From CAJGBR01 sp045637425 (GTDB taxonomy: Bacteria > Bacteroidota > Bacteroidia > Bacteroidales > Rikenellaceae), in NCBI GenBank assembly GCA_045637425.1, contig JAZTZL010000006.1, forward strand, positions 1-64,000: a DNA stretch of 64,000 nucleotides, read 5' to 3'. The position numbers and the translations under genes were made by a program. This document shows, one piece after another, positions 46,167-53,288 of the stretch; positions within the stretch are counted from its first letter, which is position 1, and each line of letters starts with the position of its first letter. Below the pieces are notes generated by a model that ran no database searches, was not told where the DNA came from, and saw only the letters and a program-made list of their open reading frames with translations.

Positions 46167-46373
46167 TTACTCGCCCGAGCAATCCTTACATTTGCGAGCA
46201 TCAATAATCTCCTGCTCACGAGCACAGCGAATGCCACGTTTGCGCATCTCACGATTCGTTTCGATTTCGCTCTCAATGTGATGCCCCTTGACCATCAGTG
46301 TGATAGAGAGTCCGACCATAAACAAAGCAACGGCTCCAACCCCGAACAAAAACGTAATTAACCACGTACTCAT
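46167..46373 (-). CDS. small single-pass membrane protein with Cys-rich tail
   Basis: A 68-aa protein with one strong membrane helix at residues 4-28 (WLITFLFGVGAVALFMVGLS). A charged helix (SEIETNREMRKRGIRC) and a short Cys tail (CKDCSGE) follow. I recognise it as a conserved Bacteroidetes type of small protein, but it has no assigned function. The paired cysteines might bind a metal. It lies 37 bases upstream of the NfeD gene on the same strand, so the two probably share a transcript from the TACCTTTG element at 46416-46409. Confidence 0.72.
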   Translation of the reverse strand: MSTWLITFLFGVGAVALFMVGLSITLMVKGHHIESEIETNREMRKRGIRCAREQEIIDARKCKDCSGE

Positions 46374-46408
46374 ACCTTTTCAGAATCTAAATTAAACACC
46401 AATTGTTG

Positions 46409-46416
46409 CAAAGGTA
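46409..46416 (-). promoter_or_regulatory. -7 promoter element of the small membrane protein/NfeD unit
   Basis: Minus-strand TACCTTTG fits TAnnTTTG 35 bases before the ATG. The -33 element is not clear. Confidence 0.45.
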
Positions 46417-46459
46417 TGAAAAAAATGATTATGCTAAATAAAATTCAAAAAAAACTTCC

Positions 46460-46467
46460 TAACTTTG
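46460..46467 (+). promoter_or_regulatory. -7 promoter element of the yebC operon
   Basis: TAACTTTG fits the consensus 39 bases before the yebC ATG. The -33 element is unclear in an A-rich stretch. Confidence 0.5.
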
Positions 46468-46506
46468 CAGGATAAATAAAGGTGTAAAATATAATAATTA
46501 AATAAT

Positions 46507-47232
46507 ATGGGAAGAGCATTTGAATATCGCAAAGCGCGTAAAATGAAACGTTGGGGTAATATGGCTAGAGTATTTACCCGTCTTGGAAAAGAAATCGTAA
46601 TTGCTGTTAAAGCCGGTGGTCCTGATCCTGCATCAAACTCACGTCTGAGAGTCTTGATTCAGAACGCTAAGGCTGAAAATATGCCGAAGGAAAATATCGA
46701 ACGTGCTATTAAACGTGCTACATCAAAGGATACTGAAGATTACAAGGAAATCGTTTACGAAGGATATGGTCCTTTCGGTATCGCTATGGTAATTGAAACT
46801 GCTACGGATAACAATACTCGTACAGTTGCTAACGTGCGTAGCGTATTTAACAAATTCGGCGGAGCATTGGGTACATCTGGTTCGCTTTCATTCTTGTTCG
46901 ACCACAAGTGTGTATTCAAAGTAACTGCTGCAAGTGTGGCTGATGCTGAAGAACTCGAACTCGAACTTATTGACTGTGGTGCTGATGAAGTATTCGCTGA
47001 AGAGGATTCAATCATCATCTACGGAACTTTCGAATCTTACCACAAGATTCAAAGCTATTTGGACGAACACTCAATTGAAATCGTTAGCGGTGAATTCGTG
47101 AGAATCCCTGTTGATACTAAGGAGGTTACTAACGAACAACGCGAAACTCTCAACAAGATGATTGAGCGTTTTGAAGAAGATGACGACGTTACAAACGTCT
47201 ATACTAATATGAAAGAAGAGGAAGAAGAGTAA
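46507..47232 (+). CDS. YebC/PmpR-family DNA-binding or translation-related regulator
   Basis: A 241-aa three-domain protein. It starts GRAFEYRKARKMKRWGNMAR and continues with DPASNSRLRVLIQNAKAENM and MPKENIERAIKRA, the family core. GYGPFGIAMVIETATDNNTR and the acidic C-terminus follow. YebC proteins have been described as transcription regulators, and some members help translation of proline runs; which applies here is not visible. First gene of a likely yebC-PASTA-rluD-mqnE run on the plus strand with short or overlapping junctions. Confidence 0.93.
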   Translation: MGRAFEYRKARKMKRWGNMARVFTRLGKEIVIAVKAGGPDPASNSRLRVLIQNAKAENMPKENIERAIKRATSKDTEDYKEIVYEGYGPFGIAMVIETATDNNTRTVANVRSVFNKFGGALGTSGSLSFLFDHKCVFKVTAASVADAEELELELIDCGADEVFAEEDSIIIYGTFESYHKIQSYLDEHSIEIVSGEFVRIPVDTKEVTNEQRETLNKMIERFEEDDDVTNVYTNMKEEEEE

Positions 47233-47244
47233 TTGTTATCGGCA

Positions 47245-48120
47245 ATGGCAGGCGGAAAAAAGAAAAAAAACGAACCAAATATTGTGGTACGAAATGTGGT
47301 ATTGGCAATATGTTTCTGTATTGTTGGGGCGTTTTTGCTCAAAATTTCGCTGAATGTTGCCACACGTCACGGTGAAGTATACACCGTTCCTGACTTCTCG
47401 GCTATGAGTATCGAGGAGGCTAAACAGGCAGCAGCTCCAGCAAAGTTGCGACTCGAGATTTTCGATTCGCTGTATGTTGTGGGAATGCCCGGTGGGGTAG
47501 TGCTCGACCAGCTGCCAAAGGCTGGAGCGCGTGTCAAATCTGAACGACGTGTTTTGTTGACAATTAACTCTCACAATCAACGCAAGGCTCAGATTCCCTA
47601 TGTTGCAGGTTATTCGTTACGTCAGGCTAAGAATATTTTGATGACTGCGGGATTTGAAATCGAACGCCTTGAATATGTTGAAGATATGGCTATGAACAAT
47701 GTGTTGACTCAATATTATAAGGGTCAGCAGATTGTTCAAGGTAGCCAATTGGAGGCCGAAATAGGTTCAGGTATTGTGTTGCAGGTGGGATTCAACCCTG
47801 ATGCGCAAACTAATCCCGTAGTGCCCAGAATTGTAGGTCGATCGCTGAAGGAGGCTAAGAGTATGCTCTGGGAAGCGGGCTATAATGTAGGTGACATTAT
47901 GCGTGATGAGGACATTTCGGCTGCAAATCAAAACGACTGCAAAGTCTATAAACAAGAGCCGAATCAGGCCGAAGAATTGGCTTGGGGTGAAAAGGTTACG
48001 ATATACATAACCACTGATGGCGAGAAGGTTAAACGTGGTGTGTCAGAAAGTGATCGAATTTATCAAGAGCGATTGGCTGAGAAACTTGCAGCCGATTCGT
48101 TGGCATTGGAAGCCGATTAA
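47245..48120 (+). CDS. PASTA-domain membrane protein
   Basis: A 291-aa protein with a basic cytoplasmic lead (AGGKKKKNEP), one membrane helix (about 18-38) and three PASTA units facing the periplasm. The units begin TVPDFSAMSIEEAKQAA, IPYVAGYSLRQAKNILMTAG and VPRIVGRSLKEAKSMLWEAG, and are followed by a charged helical tail. PASTA domains bind peptidoglycan or beta-lactam-like ligands in other proteins. There is no kinase or transpeptidase domain here. It sits between yebC and rluD; the ATG 12 bases after the yebC stop was chosen over a TTG directly after that stop. A wall-sensing role is inference. Confidence 0.88.
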   Translation: MAGGKKKKNEPNIVVRNVVLAICFCIVGAFLLKISLNVATRHGEVYTVPDFSAMSIEEAKQAAAPAKLRLEIFDSLYVVGMPGGVVLDQLPKAGARVKSERRVLLTINSHNQRKAQIPYVAGYSLRQAKNILMTAGFEIERLEYVEDMAMNNVLTQYYKGQQIVQGSQLEAEIGSGIVLQVGFNPDAQTNPVVPRIVGRSLKEAKSMLWEAGYNVGDIMRDEDISAANQNDCKVYKQEPNQAEELAWGEKVTIYITTDGEKVKRGVSESDRIYQERLAEKLAADSLALEAD

Positions 48121-48134
48121 TAAAGCAGTGTCTG

Positions 48135-49202
48135 ATGAGAAAGTCATTTGATCAAGAAGACTTCAATTTGGAGGATAGCGAATCCTCTGAAGAGATGTAT
48201 GAGCATTTTTCGGTAATTGTCGATAAGGGACAGGCTCTTGAGAGAATAGATAAATATCTGACTCGAAAACTTGAGGCTACGTCAAGGAATCGAGTCCAAA
48301 CGGCTGCTGATGCGGGTTGTATTCGTGTCAATGGAGTAGCCGTAAAATCGAGTTACAAGGTTAAGCCGCTTGACCAGATTGCGATTGTGATGCCATATCC
48401 ACACTTGGAACTCGAAATAATCCCTGAAAATATCCCACTGAATATACTCTACGAAGATGACGATGTTATCGTTGTAAACAAGGAGGCAGGTATGGTTGTA
48501 CACCCTGGTCACGGAAACTATCGTGGTACATTGGTCAATGCTCTGACATACCATCTGAAGGACTATCCGCTTTTTCAGCAGGGAGATATGCGTGCTGGGC
48601 TTGTGCATCGCATCGACAAGAATACATCTGGAATCTTGGTCGTAGCCAAAAATGAACACGCTCACGTTTCTCTGGCAAAGCAGTTTTTCGACCACTCAAT
48701 AGACCGAGTCTACAAGGCATTGGTTTGGGGTAATATGCCAGAAGATGAGGGGAGAATTGAGGGTAATATCGGCAGAAGTATTCGCGATAGGCTAAAAATG
48801 GCGGTATTCCCCGACGGTGATGCCGGAAAACACGCAGTAACACACTGGAAGGTTATCGAGCGTTTGGGCTATGTTAATCTGATTGAGTGTAAATTGGAAA
48901 CGGGGCGCACTCACCAAATTAGAGTGCATATGGAGTATATCGGACACCCGCTGTTTAATGATGAGCGCTACGGTGGCGACAGAATTTTGAAGGGTACTAC
49001 CTTTAGTAAATATAAGCAATTTGTGGAAAATTGTTTCGAGCAACTGCCGCGCCACTCTCTTCACGCAGCAAGTCTGGGCTTTATTCACCCAACTACCAAA
49101 AAGTATGTCCACTTTGAGTCTGATATGCCCGAGGATATGAAAAATGTGATTGGTCGTTGGCGAGATTATATTTCCTCGCGAAATGTGCAAGAAGATGATT
49201 AA
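48135..49202 (+). CDS. RluA/RluD-family pseudouridine synthase
   Basis: A 355-aa enzyme that isomerises uridine to pseudouridine in RNA, probably large-subunit rRNA helix 69 if it is a true RluD. An acidic lead is followed by an S4 RNA-binding domain (about 35-95, ERIDKYLTRKL, ADAGCIRVNGVAVK). The catalytic domain has the Asp motif AGLVHRIDKNTSGILVVAK and the late CKLETGRTHQIRVHMEYIGH. Length suits the RluD type. The end overlaps mqnE by 8 bases in another frame. Confidence 0.92.
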   Translation: MRKSFDQEDFNLEDSESSEEMYEHFSVIVDKGQALERIDKYLTRKLEATSRNRVQTAADAGCIRVNGVAVKSSYKVKPLDQIAIVMPYPHLELEIIPENIPLNILYEDDDVIVVNKEAGMVVHPGHGNYRGTLVNALTYHLKDYPLFQQGDMRAGLVHRIDKNTSGILVVAKNEHAHVSLAKQFFDHSIDRVYKALVWGNMPEDEGRIEGNIGRSIRDRLKMAVFPDGDAGKHAVTHWKVIERLGYVNLIECKLETGRTHQIRVHMEYIGHPLFNDERYGGDRILKGTTFSKYKQFVENCFEQLPRHSLHAASLGFIHPTTKKYVHFESDMPEDMKNVIGRWRDYISSRNVQEDD

Positions 49203-50268
49203 TAAGTTATTAGATATTGCGGCTCGGGGAGGCAGATTGACTGCCGAAGAGTTGAAAGAATTATATATGAATGCACCGCTCGCATCTCTTGGTGCAGCAG
49301 CCGATGCGGCAAAACGATTGCATAGCGGAGATAGAGTTTTCTATAATCGCAATTTTCACTTGGAGCCTACAAATATTTGTCGCTATAGATGCCACTTTTG
49401 CTCGTATCGCAGAGATGTCGGTGATCCTGAAGCGTGGGATTACACTATAGATCAGATGGTTGAACAAGTTAAGGCTCGCGCAAAATCTGGTGCTACGGAG
49501 GTACATATCGTCGGCGGAGTACACCCTGAACACACTCTCGATTTCTATTTGGAACTGATTGAAAAGATTTATCAAATAATGCCTAATACTGCAATTAAGG
49601 CATTCACAGCCATTGAGTTAGCATTTATGATAAAGAGTTCGGGATTGGATATAGAGTCAGGATTAAGAAAACTGATTGATGCAGGTATGATGGCAATTCC
49701 AGGAGGTGGTGCAGAAATATTTAACGACGAAATTCGTAAGAAAATATGCGGTGAAAAGGGTAGTGCAGAGGAGTGGCTCGAGGTACACAGAACTGCGCAC
49801 AAACTTGGACTCAAGACCAATGCTACGATTCTCTACGGACACATAGAAAGCATTGATGATAGAATCGACCATTTGTTGAGACTCAGAGAATTACAAGATG
49901 AAACGAGTGGTTTTTCAGCATTCATTCCGTTGAAATACAGAAGCCGCCACAATTCGATGGCTGAAATTGGCGAGGTGTCAATTGTAGAAGATATGAAAAT
50001 GATGGCTATCAGCCGATTGACTTTGGATAATTTTCCGCATATAAAGGCTTATTGGCCGATGTTCGGCAAGACTACGGCAGAGATTGCACTCGGTTTCGGA
50101 GCTGATGACGTAGACGGTACTATTGACGATTCGACAAAAATTTACTCTATGGCAGGAGCCGAAGACCAAAAGCCAGTGATAACCATTACGGAAATCGAGC
50201 AAATGGCTGCTACACACGGATATAAGGCTGTCGAACGTGATACATTTTACAACGAATTGACAAAGTAA
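49195..50268 (+). CDS. mqnE: aminodeoxyfutalosine synthase (menaquinone, futalosine pathway)
   Basis: Radical SAM enzyme that joins a carboxyvinyloxybenzoate to SAM-derived adenosine in the futalosine route to menaquinone. The 357-aa protein has the 4Fe-4S motif CRYRCHFC (Cys-x3-Cys-x2-Cys) with the preceding NFHLEPTNI. GVHPEHTLDFYLELIEKI, AMMAIPGGGAEIF and FIPLKYRSRHNSMAEIGEVS follow. These fit MqnE better than the related MqnC. The ATG at 49195, inside the end of the rluD-like gene, gives the standard N-terminus MINKLLDIA. No other mqn gene is in the window. Confidence 0.87.
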   Translation: MINKLLDIAARGGRLTAEELKELYMNAPLASLGAAADAAKRLHSGDRVFYNRNFHLEPTNICRYRCHFCSYRRDVGDPEAWDYTIDQMVEQVKARAKSGATEVHIVGGVHPEHTLDFYLELIEKIYQIMPNTAIKAFTAIELAFMIKSSGLDIESGLRKLIDAGMMAIPGGGAEIFNDEIRKKICGEKGSAEEWLEVHRTAHKLGLKTNATILYGHIESIDDRIDHLLRLRELQDETSGFSAFIPLKYRSRHNSMAEIGEVSIVEDMKMMAISRLTLDNFPHIKAYWPMFGKTTAEIALGFGADDVDGTIDDSTKIYSMAGAEDQKPVITITEIEQMAATHGYKAVERDTFYNELTK

Positions 50269-50343
50269 TTTGCAGTTGTGAACAATTATCAACACAGAAT
50301 TGACGTTTTATCAACAAAGTTATAAACAATCCAACTTCGGGGA

Positions 50344-50868
50344 ATGGAGTACAGTTACAAGTTTAAGATGAATAAGCGTTCGCGCCGTCAGACTGCGATG
50401 TGGATTTTCACGTTTGCGCTGCTGATTGCGGGGTTGTACATCTTCAACGATGGCAGTTTTTATGTGTCGGTGTGGTTTATGTCGCTGGCTATCTGTCTGT
50501 TTGTTTTGTTTCTGATGTCTATACCCAAATCACTGAAAGTTAATGAACAATTTATTGACATTCATTGTGTTGTAGAGTTGACTCGAATCCCTATTTCCAA
50601 TATTGTGGAGATACGCCCGATTGATAATAAACAACTGAAATGGGCACTTCCGCTGGCAGGAAGTTTTGGATTTGGAGGCTATTTTGGCTACTATTTCAAT
50701 CTGAGAAATGGCAGTATCTTTAAGATGTATGCTCGACAATGGGGCGATTTTGTGATGATTACAGATGTCTACGAAGATGTTTATGTAATTAATTGTAAAG
50801 ATTCTGAAAATTTGATTGACTTCATAAAGTTGATGAGTAGCATCAATCAAAATCAAGTTAGCGAATAG
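50344..50868 (+). CDS. membrane protein with two helices and a PH-like domain
   Basis: A 174-aa protein with a basic lead (KMNKRSRRQTAM) and two adjacent membrane helices (MWIFTFALLIAGLYIF and VWFMSLAICLFVLFLMS). A cytoplasmic beta-rich domain follows (LKVNEQFIDIHCVVELTRIP, then ISNIVEIRPID). That pattern resembles bacterial PH-like (bPH2/YdbT-like) domains. No catalytic residues are seen. I do not recognise a specific family. It may start at the ATG at 50344 or at the internal Met eight codons on. Confidence 0.68.
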   Translation: MEYSYKFKMNKRSRRQTAMWIFTFALLIAGLYIFNDGSFYVSVWFMSLAICLFVLFLMSIPKSLKVNEQFIDIHCVVELTRIPISNIVEIRPIDNKQLKWALPLAGSFGFGGYFGYYFNLRNGSIFKMYARQWGDFVMITDVYEDVYVINCKDSENLIDFIKLMSSINQNQVSE

Positions 50869-50941
50869 GTAAAGGTAACTAAAAATAAGATACCCTGTCA
50901 ATTTATTCTTTGCTAAATTTTCTAATTTATAAATTTTTTTT

Positions 50942-50949
50942 TACTTTTG
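50942..50949 (+). promoter_or_regulatory. -7 promoter element upstream of the structured RNA
   Basis: TACTTTTG matches TAnnTTTG and is followed by C, as in strong Bacteroidetes promoters. The upstream region is very AT-rich. The nearest TTTG (50909-50912) is 29 bases away, so the -33 element is not standard. The start site would be at about 50955, exactly where RNA helices begin. Confidence 0.5.
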
Positions 50950-50954
50950 CAGTT

Positions 50955-51190
50955 GGATTGTGGAATACACAAATCCTATGATGGCATTTAGGCTATTGGT
51001 TTGCAACGAAAACGACCAATTTTAAGAGCAAACACACCAATAGGCACGATAAATGCCCTCGCTGTATAGCGTGGGTTGTGCTTATGTGTTTGTAGGTGCT
51101 TGGTCGTACCTCGTTGCAGTAAGTCCAGTCCACGCTTCTCTTTTTGAGTTAAACGGTTGTCATCTAACGACAACGAGTGCAAACAGCACA
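50955..51190 (+). ncRNA. candidate structured non-coding RNA, class unresolved
   Basis: About 235 bases without a convincing gene but with nested pairing. A 5' hairpin GGATTGTG / CACAAATCC lies at 50955-50976. A long rod has TGCAACGA (51002-51009) with TCGTTGCA (51111-51118), ACGACCAA (51012-51019) with TTGGTCGT (51100-51107), GCAAACACA (51028-51036) with TGTGTTTGT (51085-51093), GCAC with GTGC, CCC with GGG, and tip CGCT-GTAT-AGCG. Two more hairpins follow: GTTGTC / GACAAC at 51156-51174 and GTGC-AAACA-GCAC at 51177-51189. A Bacteroidetes -7 element sits just upstream. The rod shape recalls 6S RNA, but no class is claimed. It could instead be a long leader of the lipoprotein gene at 51221. 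Confidence 0.6.
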
Positions 51191-51220
51191 ATTATATGTT
51201 TAACTTAAATTCAAACTATT

Positions 51221-51520
51221 ATGAAAAAGATTTTCGGATTGATGTTGCTATGTGCAACTACCGTTTGTCTAACTTCTTGCTTTGGTGGTAGTTCTTCGAG
51301 CCCACGGGTGGAAGATGATAAGTATTGGAAGTCGGTAAGCCGAGAGCAAGCATTGAAAAAAGCAGGAATGGAGGGTGCTGTTACTATCGAAAGAAATGCT
51401 CGTAGAGAGTATATGAAAGGTGGTGGCTATACTGCTCCTGATGGCAGCAAGCAAGTTCATTACAAAGGCTCAAAAGAGCAAAAAAAGATGTTGGAGTTGA
51501 TTGATAAGTATATGGATTAA
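51221..51520 (+). CDS. small lipoprotein of unknown function
   Basis: A 99-aa protein with a lipoprotein signal (MKKIFGLMLLCATTVCLTSC, Cys lipobox then FGGSSSS). A charged, mostly helical remainder follows (DDKYWKSVSREQALKKAGME, ERNARREYMKGGGY, KEQKKMLELIDKYMD). No family is recognised. It is the first gene after the structured RNA and lies 13 bases before the zinc-ribbon gene, so the two are probably cotranscribed. Small size, position and lack of recognisable relatives suggest an accessory gene. Confidence 0.7.
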   Translation: MKKIFGLMLLCATTVCLTSCFGGSSSSPRVEDDKYWKSVSREQALKKAGMEGAVTIERNARREYMKGGGYTAPDGSKQVHYKGSKEQKKMLELIDKYMD

Positions 51521-51533
51521 AATATATAGCAGT

Positions 51534-51851
51534 ATGAGTGAATTGTCAGTAGAAGAATGGAGGAAGAAGTGGGATGAATGGAATGAACAAAGAGGTTATG
51601 AAAAAATTGATTGGTCAAAACCAGTTGAGATAGAAACCACTTCTACAAGGAATTTCGAGAAGGAAGAAGAACCTTTGCGATGTCCTTATTGTGGTAGCAC
51701 TTATATAACTGCGAATAAGAAAGGATTTGGACTTGGCAAAGCATTAGTTGGAGGTTTTCTAACAGGCGGTGTTGGTCTATTAGCTGGGTTTATTGGTAGT
51801 GGAAAAGTAAAGTGTACTTGTCTGAAATGTGGGCAAGAATGGAAACCTTAA
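51534..51851 (+). CDS. zinc-ribbon protein with Gly-rich hydrophobic segment
   Basis: A 105-aa protein. An acidic, aromatic lead (SVEEWRKKWDEWNEQRGYEK) is followed by half of a zinc ribbon (LRCPYCGSTYITANKKG). A Gly-rich hydrophobic stretch (LGKALVGGFLTGGVGLLAGF) comes next, then the other half (KCTCLKCGQEW). The membrane-like insert between the two Cys pairs is characteristic of a small family found in chromosomes, phages and plasmids with no known function. The ATG at 51534 was chosen over an upstream start overlapping the lipoprotein gene. Confidence 0.72.
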   Translation: MSELSVEEWRKKWDEWNEQRGYEKIDWSKPVEIETTSTRNFEKEEEPLRCPYCGSTYITANKKGFGLGKALVGGFLTGGVGLLAGFIGSGKVKCTCLKCGQEWKP

Positions 51852-51862
51852 ATTGAACAAAT

Positions 51863-51937
51863 ATGTGGTTATTCGGCATTTTATGCTTCTTTTGTTTCCT
51901 TACAGAAGTTCTCGGAGAAAAGCACGGTAGGAGATAA
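51863..51937 (+). CDS. possible 24-aa membrane micro-protein
   Basis: A short frame starting 11 bases after the zinc-ribbon stop encodes MWLFGILCFFCFLTEVLG and a basic end EKHGRR. The hydrophobic helix with a charged tail is typical of small membrane proteins, and a terminator-like hairpin follows at 51944. Such a short frame can occur by chance, so support is weak. Confidence 0.25.
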   Translation: MWLFGILCFFCFLTEVLGEKHGRR

Positions 51938-51943
51938 CGATGC

Positions 51944-51967
51944 GGGAGCAATTCCGGTTGCTCCCTT
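51944..51967 (+). terminator. probable terminator of the lipoprotein/zinc-ribbon unit
   Basis: Perfect 8-bp stem GGGAGCAA / TTGCTCCC with loop TTCCGG, followed by only TTT. Confidence 0.6.
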
Positions 51968-52025
51968 TGATAACAAAATTTTTAAGTGTAAATTTGTATA
52001 TAAATACCAAAATACAAATAGCAAC

Positions 52026-52056
52026 AAAAAAGGAGCTGTAAAAACAGCTCCTTTTT
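52026..52056. terminator. bidirectional terminator downstream of the NifX-like gene
   Basis: GGAGCTGT / ACAGCTCC with loop AAAA, flanked by six A and five T. It lies 8 bases past the minus-strand NifX-like stop and also faces the plus-strand unit. Confidence 0.88.
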
Positions 52057-52063
52057 GTTAATT

Positions 52064-52435
52064 TTAATGATTGTGGCATTGGTGGTGTTCGTCGTGGCTA
52101 CTGCAGCCGATGCCTGAATCCACTAAATTACCTGATAAGTAAGCATTTACTACATTGTCAATATCTCCTTTACAACCACGCACTACGCTGATGTTGCAAC
52201 TATTGAGCTTGTTGAGCGCCCCTGCACCCATATTGCCCGCCAACATAACCGTAACACCCATATCGCGCAACTCGTACGCAATATTCGACTTGCAACCGCA
52301 ACCTTGTGGCGACGGAAGCGTTTGCTTTTCTACAACTACATTATTTTCAATCGAATAGATTGTGTAATACGCACAATGACCAAAGTGGTCGTCAATAACA
52401 CCCTCACGTGTCGGAACTGCAATTTTAGTTGTCAT
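52064..52435 (-). CDS. NifX/NifB-like iron-molybdenum cofactor-type protein
   Basis: A 123-aa protein of the dinitrogenase cofactor-binding fold: TKIAVPTREGVIDDHFGHCAY at the start, then LPSPQGCGCKSNIAYELRDM and VMLAGNMGAGALNKLNSCNI. The C-terminus is rich in His and Cys (SSHDEHHQCHNH), which suggests metal binding. No nitrogenase genes are near, and members outside diazotrophs are thought to handle Fe-S or other metal clusters. The ATG at 52435 follows a consensus promoter. It is monocistronic. Confidence 0.88.
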   Translation of the reverse strand: MTTKIAVPTREGVIDDHFGHCAYYTIYSIENNVVVEKQTLPSPQGCGCKSNIAYELRDMGVTVMLAGNMGAGALNKLNSCNISVVRGCKGDIDNVVNAYLSGNLVDSGIGCSSHDEHHQCHNH

Positions 52436-52491
52436 ACTCAAAATATTTTTAGTCGTTTATTTCCTTAACTAATGTCTATCTGACACCACTG

Positions 52492-52523
52492 CAAATGTAG
52501 GGCTTTTTGTGCTAAAAATCAAA
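52492..52523 (-). promoter_or_regulatory. Bacteroidetes-type promoter for the NifX-like gene
   Basis: Minus-strand TACATTTG (52499-52492) with TTTG (52523-52520) and a 20-base spacer, both perfect. Confidence 0.8.
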
Positions 52524-52547
52524 TCAACAACATTTTTAATTAAACTA

Positions 52548-52579
52548 TTTGGTTATGTCGTTAAAAATCACTACTTTTG
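52548..52579 (+). promoter_or_regulatory. Bacteroidetes-type promoter for rplY
   Basis: TTTG (52548-52551), 20 bases, then TACTTTTG (52572-52579) followed by C. The start site would be at about 52586. Confidence 0.8.
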
Positions 52580-52585
52580 CGCCCG

Positions 52586-52715
52586 TTAATGGTGCGATGG
52601 GTGCCGTTTATCTGAGTTGAAGAGAGGAATGTTTGGGTGTTTTTCCGCCTCTTAAACTTTCGATAGTCGGCTGAGTAGCACTGATTTATTAATCAAAAAC
52701 AAAAACATTTAGACA
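52586..52715 (+). promoter_or_regulatory. long 5' leader of rplY, possible regulatory leader
   Basis: About 130 untranslated bases separate the predicted start site from the rplY ATG. Part of the leader can pair: AAGAGAGG near 52620 with CCGCCTCTT near 52643. The length is unusual against the 15-80 base leaders of neighbours, and ribosomal-protein leaders often carry autoregulatory structures. No known leader class is recognised. Confidence 0.35.
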
Positions 52716-53273
52716 ATGAAATCAATTGTTATTGAAGGCTCTGCTCGTGCAGACTTCGGAAAAAAGGCTACTTCGAAATTGAGAAACGAAGAGATGGTTC
52801 CTTGTGTAATTTACGGTGGCGGCGAAACTGTACACTTCTCAGTTAGCGAACGTAAACTTAAACAACTGCTTTACACTCCGAACTCTTACATCGTTGAATT
52901 CGATATCGATGGCCAAAAAGAAATCGGCGTTATGCGCGAAACTCAGTTCCACCCGGTTACTGACAAAATCCTTCACATCGACTTCCAACGCGTTGTTGCT
53001 GGTAAGCCTGTTACTATCGCTGTACCTGTAAGACTCGAAGGTAACTCTAAAGGTGTTAAGCTCGGTGGTAAATTGCAACTGAAGAGCCGCAAATTGACTA
53101 TTTCTGCTATGGTTGAAAACTTGCCGGACGAATTGGTTGTTGACGTAACCGAACTTGACTTGGGTAAGATGATTTCAGTCGGTGAATTGAACTTCGAAAA
53201 CATCAAGATTCTGACTCCGGCTGTAACTCCTGTTTGTGCTGTTAAGGCTACTCGTGCTTCTAAGAAGGCTTAA
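52716..53273 (+). CDS. rplY: 50S ribosomal protein L25/general stress protein Ctc
   Basis: Binds 5S rRNA in the large subunit. The 185-aa long (Ctc/TL5) form has an L25 domain (about 1-95: GSARADFGKKATSKLRNEEM, VPCVIYGGGETVHFSV, PVTDKILHIDFQRV) and a C-terminal beta domain (VPVRLEGNSKGVKLGGKLQ onward). It ends in a basic tail (ATRASKKA). Codon bias is high. It is 15 bases ahead of pth, a pair found together in many bacteria. Confidence 0.95.
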   Translation: MKSIVIEGSARADFGKKATSKLRNEEMVPCVIYGGGETVHFSVSERKLKQLLYTPNSYIVEFDIDGQKEIGVMRETQFHPVTDKILHIDFQRVVAGKPVTIAVPVRLEGNSKGVKLGGKLQLKSRKLTISAMVENLPDELVVDVTELDLGKMISVGELNFENIKILTPAVTPVCAVKATRASKKA

Positions 53274-53288
53274 TAAAATAGTTCTGAA

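Noticed and set aside
46130..46276. longer N-terminus for the NfeD protein
   Set aside because: It would overlap the small membrane-protein gene and place the signal peptide 49 residues inside the protein.
50988..51191. 67-aa open frame on the minus strand opposite the structured RNA
   Set aside because: Its composition mirrors the RNA helices, it lacks a promoter, and it covers nearly the whole paired region, so it is most likely a shadow of the RNA.
52589..52615. 8-codon reading frame at the start of the rplY leader
   Set aside because: Too short to support; it starts nearly at the predicted transcript end and no attenuator layout follows.
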